In this document: positions 25,929 through 34,770 of the stretch, one piece after another
Layout: each line of letters opens with the position of its first letter
Numbering within the stretch: the stretch's first letter is position 1
Origin: DATARH01 sp035648415
GTDB lineage: Bacteria > Pseudomonadota > Alphaproteobacteria > ATCC43930 > CGMCC-115725
Direction: 5' to 3'
Length of the DNA stretch: 64,000 bases
NCBI GenBank assembly: GCA_035648415.1
Contig: DASRLO010000069.1
Span: 1-64,000, forward strand
Notes under the pieces: model-generated
What the model was told of the DNA's origin: nothing
Databases searched by the model: none
What the model saw: only the letters and a program-made list of their open reading frames with translations
Translations under genes and position numbers: made by a program

Positions 25929-26702
25929 CTAAGCCTTGCTTGCTGGTTTGCCGATCGACGGCACGGTCTCGGTCATATCGGCGAGGACCTCGGCGACATG
26001 GCGCGCCTCGACCCGGCTGCCCGCACGCGACAATTTGCCGGCGATCTGCAAGAGGCAGCCGAGATCGCCGGCGAGTACGCAATCCGCGCCGGTCGCCTCG
26101 ATATCGGCGATCTTGTCGCACGCCATCTTGTCGGAGATTTCCGGGTACTTGACCGCGAAGGTGCCGCCGAACCCGCAGCAGATCTCGGCGCCCGGCAGCT
26201 CGTTGAGCTTCAATCCGGCGACCGAGCCCAGCAGCTTGCGGGGCTGCGCCTTGACCCCAAGCTCGCGCAGGCCCGAGCAGGCATCGTGATAGGTGACGGT
26301 CTGCGCGCAGCTCGCGACGACGGCCGCGAGGTCGCGGCGCTCGACCAGGAACGCGGTCAGCTCCCAGGTTCGCGACGCCAGCTCCTCGGCCGCTTCGCGC
26401 ATCGCCGGCTCGTCGGCGAAGAGTTCGGGGTAATGCACCTTGACCATCCCGGCGCAGGAGCCGGACGGGACGACGACGTAGTCGTAGCCGGCAAAGGCGG
26501 CGATCACCTTGCGGGCGATCGCCTTGGCGTCCGCCTTGTCGCCGGAATTATAGGCCGGCTGGCCGCAGCAGGTTTGCGCGCGCGGCGCCTCGACCGAACA
26601 GCCGGTATCCTCGAGCAGCTTCACCGCGGCGAAGCCGATGCTCGGGCGAAACAGATCGACAAGGCAGGTCACCAACAACGCGACCCGCGCCGGCTCAGCC
26701 AT
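25929..26702 (-). CDS. lutA: Lactate utilization protein LutA (CCG-domain iron-sulfur protein)
   Basis: A 257-residue protein with two CCG domains: AQTCCGQPAYNSG (Cys45-Cys46) and EICCGFGGTFAVKYPE (Cys175-Cys176), each bringing cysteines for an unusual iron-sulfur or heterodisulfide-reductase-type centre. It is the LutA subunit of lactate oxidation. The gene begins 9 bases after the Tim44-like gene ends and is the first of lutABC. Confidence 0.93.
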   Translation of the reverse strand: MAEPARVALLVTCLVDLFRPSIGFAAVKLLEDTGCSVEAPRAQTCCGQPAYNSGDKADAKAIARKVIAAFAGYDYVVVPSGSCAGMVKVHYPELFADEPAMREAAEELASRTWELTAFLVERRDLAAVVASCAQTVTYHDACSGLRELGVKAQPRKLLGSVAGLKLNELPGAEICCGFGGTFAVKYPEISDKMACDKIADIEATGADCVLAGDLGCLLQIAGKLSRAGSRVEARHVAEVLADMTETVPSIGKPASKA

Positions 26703-26711
26703 CGGGCGCGA

Positions 26712-27377
26712 TCAGCCGCTGCCGGTCGCGACCAGCAGCCAGTTCGGGTCGGACGAGCGGGTATCCCGCGCAAAAGTCCAATGGTCGGTTTTCTCGATCA
26801 GGTTCTGCGGATCGCCGTCGACGACGCTGTTATCATGCGCGCGCAATACGTTGACCTGATCGGAGACCAGCTTGACCGTGACGCGGGCGGCGCGGCCGTC
26901 GATCCCGGCCTCCACGATATCGATGTCCTTGATCTTGTCGACGCGGGTTTCCAGCGTTTCTCCGGCCGCTTCGCGCTCGTCGATCGCGGCGGAAAAGGAT
27001 TTGTAGGTATCGTCGCTCAACAGCGAGCGCAGCCCGGGTTTGTCGCCCTTCGCGAAGGCGGCGACGACGAGGCCGAAGGCGCCGCGCGCGCCGTCGAGGA
27101 AGGAGCCGGCGTCAAAGCCGGGGTCGGCGGCCGCGATTTGCGCCAAACCGCCCGCCACGGTGCCGGCCGCCGGCGCTGTGGCGGAGATTGACAGCACGGG
27201 CGCCGGGCGCGCCAGCGAGACGATCTTCTCGGCGGCCGCAGCCGGGCGGCGCAGGAAGGGGTCGCGGCGGCGCTCGTTGCCGGTGCGGCGGCCGAGCACG
27301 CTGCGCAGGCGCAGCACCAGGAAGAGGGCGACCATCGCGAACAGGATGATGTCGAAATAGTGCGGTAGATCGCCCAT
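26712..27377 (-). CDS. Tim44/TimA-like protein
   Basis: A 221-residue protein. One N-terminal membrane helix (about 7-24, FDIILFAMVALFLVLRLRS) and a basic linker precede a C-terminal Tim44-like domain (about 90-220) with DEREAAGETLETRVDKIKDIDIVEAG and a terminal DHWTFARDTRSSDPNWLLVA. Bacterial TimA proteins are linked to membrane protein homeostasis; the role is not settled. The ATG at 27377 has a strong AGGAGA ribosome-binding site. It is divergent from secB, a neighbourhood conserved near alphaproteobacterial origins. Confidence 0.88.
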   Translation of the reverse strand: MGDLPHYFDIILFAMVALFLVLRLRSVLGRRTGNERRRDPFLRRPAAAAEKIVSLARPAPVLSISATAPAAGTVAGGLAQIAAADPGFDAGSFLDGARGAFGLVVAAFAKGDKPGLRSLLSDDTYKSFSAAIDEREAAGETLETRVDKIKDIDIVEAGIDGRAARVTVKLVSDQVNVLRAHDNSVVDGDPQNLIEKTDHWTFARDTRSSDPNWLLVATGSG

Positions 27378-27575
27378 CTTCTCCTGCCGTGTTCCGGGAA
27401 AACGCGATGGTGCGCCAGAACAGATGAAGATTAGATAAGGGTTTGCCGGCGCTGCGGCAAGGCGCGACGGTCCCATGCGGCGGCGAGGACCGCGACTCCG
27501 GCGGCCGCGCGCCCGAGTTGCGGCCCCTGGGCCTTCCGTGTTAGCGGAACGCGGCAAGCGCAACGCGGGGCGGTC

Positions 27576-28088
27576 ATGGCTCAAACAACGGGTGGAAACG
27601 GCCAGCAGGACGCCCCGGCGGCGGGCGCCGAGGCGGGCCAGCGGCTCATCGTCAACGCACAGTACATCAAGGATCTGTCGTTCGAGAACCCGCGCGCGCC
27701 GCAGAGCCTGCAGCAGCAGGCAGCGGCGCCCGCGGTCGACATCAATGTCGACGTCAACGCCCAGAACCTCAACCCGGACACCTACGAGGTCGTACTGACG
27801 ATCAAGGCGAGCGCCAAGATCAACAACGATCCGCTTTTTCTGCTCGAACTCACCTACGGCGCGGTGGTGACCGTCCACAACCTGCCGCGCGACATGCTAC
27901 CGGCGGTGCTTCTGGTCGAGACGCCGCGCCTGATGTTTCCGTTCGCGCGCAACATCATCGCCGACGCCACCCGCGACGGCGGCTTCCCACCGCTGATGGT
28001 CAACCCTATCGATTTCACCGAGCTGTTGCGCCGCAGCGCCGCCGAAGCGCCGCCGCCGGACGCGGGCGAGACGACGTCAGCCGGGTGA
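27576..28088 (+). CDS. secB: Protein-export chaperone SecB
   Basis: A 170-residue chaperone that holds precursor proteins unfolded for SecA. The core carries AQYIKDLSFENPRAPQSL, LTIKASAKINNDPLFLLELTYGAVV and the conserved PRLMFPFARNIIADATRDGGFPPL segment. The longer, Gln/Ala-rich N-terminus is usual in alphaproteobacteria. It is convergent with dnaQ with a 12-base overlap. Confidence 0.95.
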   Translation: MAQTTGGNGQQDAPAAGAEAGQRLIVNAQYIKDLSFENPRAPQSLQQQAAAPAVDINVDVNAQNLNPDTYEVVLTIKASAKINNDPLFLLELTYGAVVTVHNLPRDMLPAVLLVETPRLMFPFARNIIADATRDGGFPPLMVNPIDFTELLRRSAAEAPPPDAGETTSAG

Positions 28089-28757
28089 ATCCCACATCGG
28101 GCCGGTGATCGTCGCCAGCAATGCGCGGTGCGCCAGCAGTTCTTCGGGCGTCGCTTCGTGCGGCCGCGGCGGGCGCGCCGGGCGGTTGACCGCCGCGCCC
28201 GTCAGCCCCATCCCGGCGGTCTCCATGACCGCGAAATCGAGCCCGGGCTGCCGCCCGCCCAGCAGCTCGACATAGACCTCGGCAAGCAGCCCGCAATCGA
28301 TCGCGGCGCCATGCTTGTCGCGCGCGGCAAGATCGATCGAAAAGCGCCGGCACAGCGCATCGAGGCTTGCGGGCGAGCCGGGAAAGCGCCGGCGCGCCAG
28401 CGACAGCGTGTCGACGAATTCGGCGGCCAGGCGCGGCCGGCCCAGCAGCGCCAGCTCGGCGTTGAGGAAGGCGATGTCGAACTCGGCGTTGTGAATGACG
28501 AGCGGCGCGCCGTCGATGAAGGCGATGAAGTCGTCGATGACCGCGGCAAAGGACGGGTGGGCCGCGAGGAACTCGGCGTTCAGCCCGTGCACGGCATAGG
28601 CGTCCGCCGGTATATCGCGCTCCGGGTTGACGTAGCGGTGGAATTTCCGCCCGGTCGGCACGTGATGAAACAGCTCGAGCGCGGCGATCTCGACGATCCG
28701 GTGGCCGGAATTCGGCTCGAGCCCGGTGGTTTCCGTATCGACTACGATTTCGCGCAT
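28077..28757 (-). CDS. dnaQ: DNA polymerase III epsilon subunit (3'-5' proofreading exonuclease)
   Basis: A 226-residue exonuclease. ExoI VDTETTGLEP (Asp7, Glu9), ExoII VIHNAEFDIAFLN and ExoIII with HGAAIDCGLLAEVY carry the acidic metal ligands. It proofreads replication with the alpha and theta-like subunits. The start at 28757 overlaps the coaE stop (28742) by 16 bases. The ATG was chosen because the fold begins immediately after it. Confidence 0.95.
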   Translation of the reverse strand: MREIVVDTETTGLEPNSGHRIVEIAALELFHHVPTGRKFHRYVNPERDIPADAYAVHGLNAEFLAAHPSFAAVIDDFIAFIDGAPLVIHNAEFDIAFLNAELALLGRPRLAAEFVDTLSLARRRFPGSPASLDALCRRFSIDLAARDKHGAAIDCGLLAEVYVELLGGRQPGLDFAVMETAGMGLTGAAVNRPARPPRPHEATPEELLAHRALLATITGPMWDSPG

Positions 28758-29395
28758 GCCGTCCTCCCCCGCAAGCGCCGCAGCCGCGCGCTGCGCCGCC
28801 ATTCACCCTGCCGGACCCGCCGGACGATCCCCGCGAGCCGGCGTGCCGCCCGCGCGCGGCTCAGCCCGGTATGGACCACGAAATCGGCGCGCCGGCGCTT
28901 CTCGCGGTCTGGCAGCTGCGAATTGAGGATCGCGGCGAAGCGCTCGGCGCTCATCCCCGGCCGCCGCATGACCCGCGCACGCTGCAGCCGCGACGGCGAC
29001 GACACGACGATGACGCCATCGATGCGGTCGATGCGGTCGGTCTCGAACAGCAGCGGGATGTCGAGCACGACCAGCCCCGCGCCGCGTGCCCTGGCGCGGG
29101 CGACCCACTGGCGCTCTACCGCCCGCACCATCGGGTGGAGGATTTTTTCCAGTCGGCGCAGTTCTTCCGGACGCCCGAACACGCGCTGGCCGAGGGCTTT
29201 CCGGTCAACCGCGCCATCTTCGCCGCGCACGCCCGGAAAGGCCCTCTCGACCGCGGCGACCGCCGCGCCGCCTCTTCCCAGCATGCGGTGTATTTCGGCA
29301 TCCGCATCGTAGAGCGGCACGCCGAGCCGCCGGAGCGCCGTCGCGGCGGTGCTCTTTCCCATGCCGATCGAGCCGGTGAGGCCAAGGACGATCAT
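28742..29395 (-). CDS. coaE: Dephospho-CoA kinase
   Basis: A 217-residue kinase for the last step of CoA synthesis. The P-loop GSIGMGKST is at residues 8-16. YDADAEIHRML and LVVLDIPLLFETD follow in family order. The C-terminal 20 residues are unusually basic (RRSARLRRLRGRT). It is followed by dnaQ with an overlap and preceded by aroE. Confidence 0.95.
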   Translation of the reverse strand: MIVLGLTGSIGMGKSTAATALRRLGVPLYDADAEIHRMLGRGGAAVAAVERAFPGVRGEDGAVDRKALGQRVFGRPEELRRLEKILHPMVRAVERQWVARARARGAGLVVLDIPLLFETDRIDRIDGVIVVSSPSRLQRARVMRRPGMSAERFAAILNSQLPDREKRRRADFVVHTGLSRARAARRLAGIVRRVRQGEWRRSARLRRLRGRTACAKS

Positions 29396-29402
29396 GAAAT
29401 AG

Positions 29403-30263
29403 TCAGTGGCCCGCGAAGGTCGCGAGCAGCGCCGCGCGCAGGCCCGGCGTTACTTGCGGCGCCGCGCCGAACCAGGCGGCGAAGCCGGGGCGGCCCTGGT
29501 GCAGCAGCATGCCGAGCCCGTCGACCACCGGGTTCCCGCGCCGCCGCGCCGCCGCCAAGAGACCGGTTTCGAGCGGCACATAGACGATATCGACCACGAC
29601 CGCCGACACCGGCAATGCCCCGAGGTCGAGGTCGAGCGGCGGCTCCTTGTCCATGCCGAGGCTCGTCGTGTTGACGAGGATGCCGGCCGCGCCGAGCAGT
29701 TCGGCGCGCGCCTCCCACGGGTGGACGGTGATGCGAGTCTCCGGCACGGCAAGCTCGCGCGCCAGCGTCGCCGCGCGGTTTCGTGTCCGATTGACGAGAC
29801 GGATTTCGCCGGCCCCGGCCGCGCTCAGCGCGGCGATCACCGAGCGAGCGCTGCCGCCGGCGCCCAGCACCACGGCCGGACCCGCCGCCGGGTTCCACTC
29901 GGGCGCCTGCTCCCGCAGGTTCTCGCGGAAACCGAAGACGTCGGTGTTGCTGCCTTCGAGGCTGCCGTCAGCGGCGACGATCACCGTGTTCATCGCGCCG
30001 ATTCGGCGGGCGAACGGATCGACGCGGTCCATTACGGCGAGCGCCGCCTGCTTGTGCGGGATCGTCAGGTTGCAGCCGCGAACGCCGAGCGCCGGCAGCG
30101 CGCGCAGCGCCTGTTCGAGCCGGTCGGGCGGCACCGCGAGCGGCACATAAGCCCCGTCGATGCCGTGCTCGGCGAGCCAGAAGCCGTGCAGCGCCGGCGA
30201 GCGCGAGTGCGCGACCGGCCATCCCATGATGCCGGCGAGCCGCGCCGCCCCCGTAATCGGCAT
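29403..30263 (-). CDS. aroE: Shikimate dehydrogenase
   Basis: A 286-residue NADP-dependent enzyme of the shikimate pathway. The N-terminal substrate site has AHSRSPALHG and the catalytic lysine in GCNLTIPHKQAAL (Lys71). The Rossmann domain has VLGAGGSARSVIAAL and the NRTRNRA basic loop for NADP. The C-terminal GLGMLLHQGRPGF is conserved. It lies 7 bases upstream of coaE in the aroE-coaE-dnaQ run. Confidence 0.96.
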   Translation of the reverse strand: MPITGAARLAGIMGWPVAHSRSPALHGFWLAEHGIDGAYVPLAVPPDRLEQALRALPALGVRGCNLTIPHKQAALAVMDRVDPFARRIGAMNTVIVAADGSLEGSNTDVFGFRENLREQAPEWNPAAGPAVVLGAGGSARSVIAALSAAGAGEIRLVNRTRNRAATLARELAVPETRITVHPWEARAELLGAAGILVNTTSLGMDKEPPLDLDLGALPVSAVVVDIVYVPLETGLLAAARRRGNPVVDGLGMLLHQGRPGFAAWFGAAPQVTPGLRAALLATFAGH

Positions 30264-30272
30264 GGTCTGACC

Positions 30273-30893
30273 CTACTCCCCCAACAACCCGCGCCCGCGC
30301 AGGAATTCGAGCAGCTCCAGCAGCGGCAGGCCGAGGATCGCAAAATGGTCGCCCTCGATCCGCGCGAACAGCTGCGCCCCTCTGCCTTCGAGGCGGTACG
30401 CCCCGACCGACCCGAGCACAGCCTCACCCTCGGCCTCAATATACCGGGCGAGGAAGGCTTCCCCCAAGCGCCGCATCGTCAAACTCGGCAGCGCCGACGC
30501 CTGCCACAGACATTCGTGTCCCCATACCGCGCAAGCCGCGGTGGTCAGCGTATGGGCACGGCCGGCTAGCCGCCGCAGTTGCGTCGCAGCGCCATCAAGA
30601 TCGGCCGGCTTGTCGAACCATTCATCGCCGGCCACGAGAATCTGGTCGGCGCCGATGACAAGCGATTCCGGATGCCGCGCCGCGACCGTACGAGCCTTAG
30701 CTTCGGCGAGAGCCTGCGCACAGGCGAGCGCGCCCTGCCCCGATCCCCGATGCTGCCGCTTGATCGCCGATTCGTCGATCTCCGCCGGGTCGATGGTGAA
30801 CTCCACCCCGGCATTGCGCAGCATCTGCGCCCGCGCGGTGCTGGCCGAGGCGAGGATCAACCGCTCAGGCGTCGAAACCATGCCGGCGCGCAA
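30273..30893 (-). CDS. maf: Maf-family nucleoside triphosphate pyrophosphatase
   Basis: A 206-residue Maf protein. LILASASTARAQMLRNAGVEF, the ESLVIGADQILV loop with catalytic Asp, and GSVGAYRLEGRGAQLF are typical. It hydrolyses modified or non-canonical NTPs. The start is either 30893 or 30881 (MVSTPERL, the more typical N-terminus). In either case it overlaps the 3' end of the DUF299 gene, so translation may be coupled. Confidence 0.92.
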   Translation of the reverse strand: MRAGMVSTPERLILASASTARAQMLRNAGVEFTIDPAEIDESAIKRQHRGSGQGALACAQALAEAKARTVAARHPESLVIGADQILVAGDEWFDKPADLDGAATQLRRLAGRAHTLTTAACAVWGHECLWQASALPSLTMRRLGEAFLARYIEAEGEAVLGSVGAYRLEGRGAQLFARIEGDHFAILGLPLLELLEFLRGRGLLGE

Positions 30894-31686
30894 GGAGCTT
30901 GGAGATCGCCGCCGCGGTCTCCTCGATCGAGCGGCGGGTCACGTCGATGACCGGCCAGTGCTGCTCGGCAAAGATGCGACGAGCTTCGCGCACCTCGGCC
31001 TTGACCGCCTCGATGTCAGTGTAATCGGTCTCGCCGTTGTGGTCGAGCATCGACAGCCGGTTGCGGCGTAGATGAATGAGCCGCTCGGGATCGTTGGTGA
31101 GACCGACGATCAGCGGCTTCTTCGCCGCCAGCAACTCGGGCGGTAGCGCCACGCCAGGCACGTAAGGCACATTCGCCGCCTTGATACCGCGGTTGGCGAG
31201 ATAGAGGCTGGTCGGCGTCTTCGAGGTGCGCGAGACACCGACAAGACAGACATCCGAATCGTCGATGCCCCAGCTCGACTGGCCGTCGTCGTGATTGATC
31301 GCGAAGGTCATCGCGTCGATGCGCGCGAAATACTCGTTGTCGAGCAGATGCTGCTTGCCGGGCAGACCACGGCTTTCGCGGCCGAGGAACGCCGCCATCG
31401 CCCCCAGCACCGGATCGAGGATCGGGATCGTCGTGACCTGCAAGCGGCGACAACTTTCCTGCAGCCCCCTGCGCAGCGTGTCGTTGACCAGGGTATAGAG
31501 GACAATGCCCGGATTGGCCTCGACCCCGGCGATCACCCGGTCGAGCTGGCCTGCGGTGCGCACCATGCTCCAGACGTGCTCGATCGCCTGCGCCTCGTCG
31601 AACTGCACGAGACAGGCGCGCGCCACCGAATGCACGGTATCGCCCGTCGAATCCGAAACAAGATGAAGGTGAAACCGCGTCAGCAC
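30865..31686 (-). CDS. Pyruvate, phosphate dikinase regulatory protein (DUF299 kinase/pyrophosphorylase)
   Basis: A 273-residue protein. LHLVSDSTGDT at the N-terminus and the P-loop-like GVSRTSKTPTSLYLANRG identify the PPDK/PEP synthase regulatory family, which both phosphorylates and dephosphorylates its target threonine. In Caulobacter and Rickettsia this gene flanks the replication origin opposite hemE, and the same arrangement is seen here. Confidence 0.93.
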   Translation of the reverse strand: MLTRFHLHLVSDSTGDTVHSVARACLVQFDEAQAIEHVWSMVRTAGQLDRVIAGVEANPGIVLYTLVNDTLRRGLQESCRRLQVTTIPILDPVLGAMAAFLGRESRGLPGKQHLLDNEYFARIDAMTFAINHDDGQSSWGIDDSDVCLVGVSRTSKTPTSLYLANRGIKAANVPYVPGVALPPELLAAKKPLIVGLTNDPERLIHLRRNRLSMLDHNGETDYTDIEAVKAEVREARRIFAEQHWPVIDVTRRSIEETAAAISKLLARRHGFDA

Positions 31687-32087
31687 CGAACCAAATCCCC
31701 TGCTTCATCTTATCCCGATCCATTGTGGATGGGTTTGCGTCAGGCGGGAAAACCACCAAAAATCGCCGGTGCGGGCGATTTCGTCCCCGCTGCCGGAAAA
31801 TCGCTCCCGGCTTTTCCGGGTCAGGAAACCGCGGCCAGCGCCATCGATAAACCTGGGTATAAGCGGAACGGGCATGCGGTTATCCCGGTGATTCACCTTG
31901 TTTGAAATCGCTCCATTACGGGGCTTTCGGGGACTTAGTATAACGGTTTTTCACAACACCCGGCGATTCGTCCGGCAGCCGGGTTATCCCGGATGAGGAG
32001 AGGACAAATTCTAATCCCCGCTTTACCCGGCACCCACTACCACCTCCTCTAAAGAGTCCTTTATGAATGAAGAAGGAGGAAACCGCG
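31687..32087. other. Candidate chromosomal replication origin (oriC)
   Basis: A 401-base gene-free stretch between the DUF299 gene and hemE, which diverge from it; this is the Caulobacter origin position. It is less GC-rich than its neighbours. DnaA-box-like 9-mers occur: TTATCCCGA (31710-31718), TGTGGATGG (31724-31732, minus-strand sense), TTATCCCGG (31880-31888 and 31984-31992) and TTTACCCGG (32022-32030). Two inverted repeats are present (31760-31767 with 31774-31781, and 31793-31800 with 31812-31819). Part of the stretch must also hold the promoters of both genes. Confidence 0.7.
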
Positions 32088-33128
32088 ATGGCGGAAAAAG
32101 ATTCGATCGCGGCAAAACCGCTGTTGCGAACCCTCGCCGGCGAGACGCTCGAGCAGCCGCCCTGGTGGTTGATGCGCCAGGCGGGACGCTATCTGCCCGA
32201 GTACCGCGAGCTGAGAGCCAAAGCCGGCGATTTCATCGCCCTTTGTCTGACGCCCGAACTGGCGGCGGAAGCGACGCTTCAACCGGTCCGCCGGTTCGGG
32301 ATGGATGCGGCGATCCTCTTTTCCGACATTCTGCTGGTGCCGCGCGCGCTGGGTCAGCGCCTGTCGTTCGAGAATAACGGCCCAAAACTGGAACCGGTCT
32401 CCGACATTACACAGCTCACGGCGACCGATCTCGACATGCTGGCCCCGGTCGGCGAGGCGGCACGTCGGGTTCGCGCCGAATTGCCGGAGGCGACAGCCTT
32501 GATCGGCTTTGCCGGGGCGCCGTGGACGGTGGCGACCTACATGGTTGAAGGTGGCAGCAGCCGCGATTTTAATCGCGTCAAAAATTGGGCCTATCGCGAT
32601 CCGCCGGGGTTTGCCGCGCTGATCGAGCGGATTACCGCCGCGACCCTCGATTTTCTTGTTCTGCAGATCGAGGCCGGGGCGCACGCCGTGCAGCTGTTCG
32701 ACAGTTGGGCCGGGGCCCTGTCGGCAGGCGGTTTCGAGCGCTGGGTGATCGGCCCGACGAAGTACCTTGTCGCGGCTCTGAAAGCGCGCTTTCCGCAGGT
32801 CCCGGTGATCGGCTTTCCGCGCGGCGCGGGGCTGCTCTACCAGCGCTATGTGGAAGAGACCGGGATCGCCGCGGTGGGATTGGATACCGCGGTGCCGCTC
32901 GGTTTCGCCCGCGAAAAACTGCAGCCGAACCTCGCGGTGCAGGGCAATCTCGATCCGGTGCTGCTCGTCGTCGGCGGAGCGGAGATGCGGCGCGCGGTGC
33001 GTGAGATGCGCACGGCGCTTGGCGGCGGCCCCTATGTCTTCAATCTCGGGCACGGGATTTTGCCGGAAACCCCGCCGGAGCACGTCGCCGAACTGGCGCG
33101 TCTCCTCGCCGAGCCGCTCGCCGGCTGA
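32088..33128 (+). CDS. hemE: Uroporphyrinogen decarboxylase
   Basis: A 346-residue enzyme converting uroporphyrinogen III to coproporphyrinogen III. The N-terminal PPWWLMRQAGRYLPEYRE signature, ILFSDILLVPRALG and the GFAGAPWTVATYMVEG block are diagnostic. The start at 32088 is supported by AAGGAGG at 32073-32079; an upstream in-frame ATG (32067) lies before that site and is rejected. hemH follows after one base and hemJ overlaps it, making a heme operon. Confidence 0.97.
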   Translation: MAEKDSIAAKPLLRTLAGETLEQPPWWLMRQAGRYLPEYRELRAKAGDFIALCLTPELAAEATLQPVRRFGMDAAILFSDILLVPRALGQRLSFENNGPKLEPVSDITQLTATDLDMLAPVGEAARRVRAELPEATALIGFAGAPWTVATYMVEGGSSRDFNRVKNWAYRDPPGFAALIERITAATLDFLVLQIEAGAHAVQLFDSWAGALSAGGFERWVIGPTKYLVAALKARFPQVPVIGFPRGAGLLYQRYVEETGIAAVGLDTAVPLGFAREKLQPNLAVQGNLDPVLLVVGGAEMRRAVREMRTALGGGPYVFNLGHGILPETPPEHVAELARLLAEPLAG

Positions 33129-33129
33129 C

Positions 33130-34077
33130 ATGCCGCGCCGCGCCGTCGTGCTGATGAATCTGGGCGGCCCCGATAGCCTGGCGGCGGTCCGCCCGTTTCT
33201 CGTCAATCTGTTCAGCGATCCAGCGATCATCGGCCTGCCGGCGCCGCTGCGTGGGCTGGTGGCGCGGCTGATCGCGTGGCGCCGCACCAAAGCAGCTATC
33301 GATATTTACGCGCATCTTGGTGGCGGCTCGCCGCTTTTGGCGAACACGGAAGCCCAGGCGAGAGCGCTGGAGGAGGCGCTGGGCGCCGACTCCCGCTGTT
33401 TTGTCGCGATGCGCTATTGGCGCCCGCTGACCGCGGCGGCGGTTGCCGCGGTGAAAGCCTGGCGACCGGAGGAGGTCGTCCTTCTGCCGCTCTATCCGCA
33501 ATTCTCGACCACCACGACCGCGTCGTCGCTCGCCGCGTGGCGCCGCGCAGCCGCCCGGCAACGCTTGAATTGCCCGACGCGAATCATCGAATCCTATCCG
33601 ACCGTTCCCGGTTTCATCGCGGCGCTTGCCGGATTGATCGAGCCGGTGCTCGATCAAGCGGAAAAATCGGGAACTGTCCGTTTGCTGCTCAGTGCGCACG
33701 GGCTGCCGCTGAAAATCGTACGCGCCGGCGATCCTTACCCAAACCAGATCGCGCAGACCGCCACCGCGGTGGTCGCGGCGCTTGGCCGCCCGGGTCTCGA
33801 TTGGGTGGTGTGCTACCAGAGCCGGGTCGGGCCGCTCGCCTGGCTCGGGCCGGCGACCGACGACGAGATCCGCCGCGCCGGGCAAGCGGGCGTCGCCCTG
33901 GTTGTCGCGCCGATTTCGTTTGTCTCGGAGCATTCGGAAACCCTGGTCGAGCTCGACCGCGACTACCGCCGCCTGGCCGAGCGATGCAACGTGCCGGACT
34001 ATTGGCGGGCGCCGGCGGTCGGCGCCGATCCGCGCTTTATCGCCGCGCTCGCCGCGCTAGTGGACGCGGCGGCATGA
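33130..34077 (+). CDS. hemH: Ferrochelatase
   Basis: A 315-residue enzyme inserting iron into protoporphyrin. AVVLMNLGGPDSLAAVRPFL at the N-terminus, LLPLYPQFSTTTTASS, the active-site histidine in LLLSAHGLPLKIV, and APISFVSEHSETLVELD with the conserved glutamate are present. The ATG at 33130 is 1 base after the hemE stop. The end overlaps hemJ by 4 bases. Confidence 0.96.
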   Translation: MPRRAVVLMNLGGPDSLAAVRPFLVNLFSDPAIIGLPAPLRGLVARLIAWRRTKAAIDIYAHLGGGSPLLANTEAQARALEEALGADSRCFVAMRYWRPLTAAAVAAVKAWRPEEVVLLPLYPQFSTTTTASSLAAWRRAAARQRLNCPTRIIESYPTVPGFIAALAGLIEPVLDQAEKSGTVRLLLSAHGLPLKIVRAGDPYPNQIAQTATAVVAALGRPGLDWVVCYQSRVGPLAWLGPATDDEIRRAGQAGVALVVAPISFVSEHSETLVELDRDYRRLAERCNVPDYWRAPAVGADPRFIAALAALVDAAA

Positions 34078-34523
34078 GCGGCTGGCTGGCCGCGGCCTAT
34101 CCTTGGGTCAAGGCGCTGCATATCGTCAGCATGGTCGCCTGGATGGCTGGGCTGCTCTATCTGCCGCGCCTCTTTGTCTACCACGCCGGCGCGGCGCCGG
34201 GCTCCGACACGGCGCAAACCTTTCAGGTCATGGAGCGGCGGCTGCTTCACGGCATCATGCTGCCGGCGATGGTCGCGACAATTGCTTTCGGAGTTCTGCT
34301 GGCGGCGGCGCCGGGGGTTGTCGATTGGCGTCAGGGGTGGATTTGGGCGAAGCTTCTCTTGGTGGCGGGCTTGCTTTGCTTTCATTACCTGCTGGCGCGC
34401 TGGCGCCGAGAATTTGCCGCCGGGTCGATCCCGCACGACGCCCGCGTCTTCCGCATGGTCAATGAATTGCCGGCGCTGGCCTTGCTCGCCATCGTCATTC
34501 TGGTGGTGGTAAAGCCGTTCTGA
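34074..34523 (+). CDS. hemJ: Protoporphyrinogen oxidase HemJ
   Basis: A 149-residue membrane protein with four helices. His16 in VKALHIVSMVAWMAGLLYLPR and Arg32/His37 in the following LPRLFVYH belong to the conserved heme-binding core. DWRQGWIWAKLLLV follows. HemJ oxidises protoporphyrinogen IX, the step before HemH, and replaces HemG/HemY in most alphaproteobacteria. It overlaps hemH by ATGA and is the last gene before rho. Confidence 0.94.
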   Translation: MSGWLAAAYPWVKALHIVSMVAWMAGLLYLPRLFVYHAGAAPGSDTAQTFQVMERRLLHGIMLPAMVATIAFGVLLAAAPGVVDWRQGWIWAKLLLVAGLLCFHYLLARWRREFAAGSIPHDARVFRMVNELPALALLAIVILVVVKPF

Positions 34524-34530
34524 ACAAAAA

Positions 34531-34566
34531 ACCTTTGCAATCGCGGCACGTTGCCCTTGCAAAGGT
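34531..34566. promoter_or_regulatory. Inverted repeat in the rho leader region
   Basis: ACCTTTGCAA (34531-34540) and TTGCAAAGGT (34557-34566) form perfect 10-bp arms around 16 bases. On the minus strand it is followed by six T. On the plus strand it abuts TTGACT (34568-34573), a good -35 box, with TAGGGG 17 bases further on as a weak -10. It may be an operator or antisense terminator in the 247-base hemJ-rho gap. Confidence 0.45.
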
Positions 34567-34770
34567 GTTTGACTTGCATATCTGCATTCGGTAGGGGATG
34601 GAACAAGCCGTCCGCCGGCTTTTCTTCACACTTTCCCGATAGACTTCCGCAACGACCCGCCCGCCGGAACCTCCGTGCCGGGCTTCAGCAGACGGCCAAA
34701 CCCTGTCCTCATCGCCTCCGGCCTCATCGCCCCTGTCTCAGCACTTGGGCCTCATCGCGACGAAAGCTCC

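Noticed and set aside
32067..32087. Upstream in-frame ATG for hemE
   Set aside because: The AAGGAGG ribosome-binding site lies inside this extension and fits the ATG at 32088.
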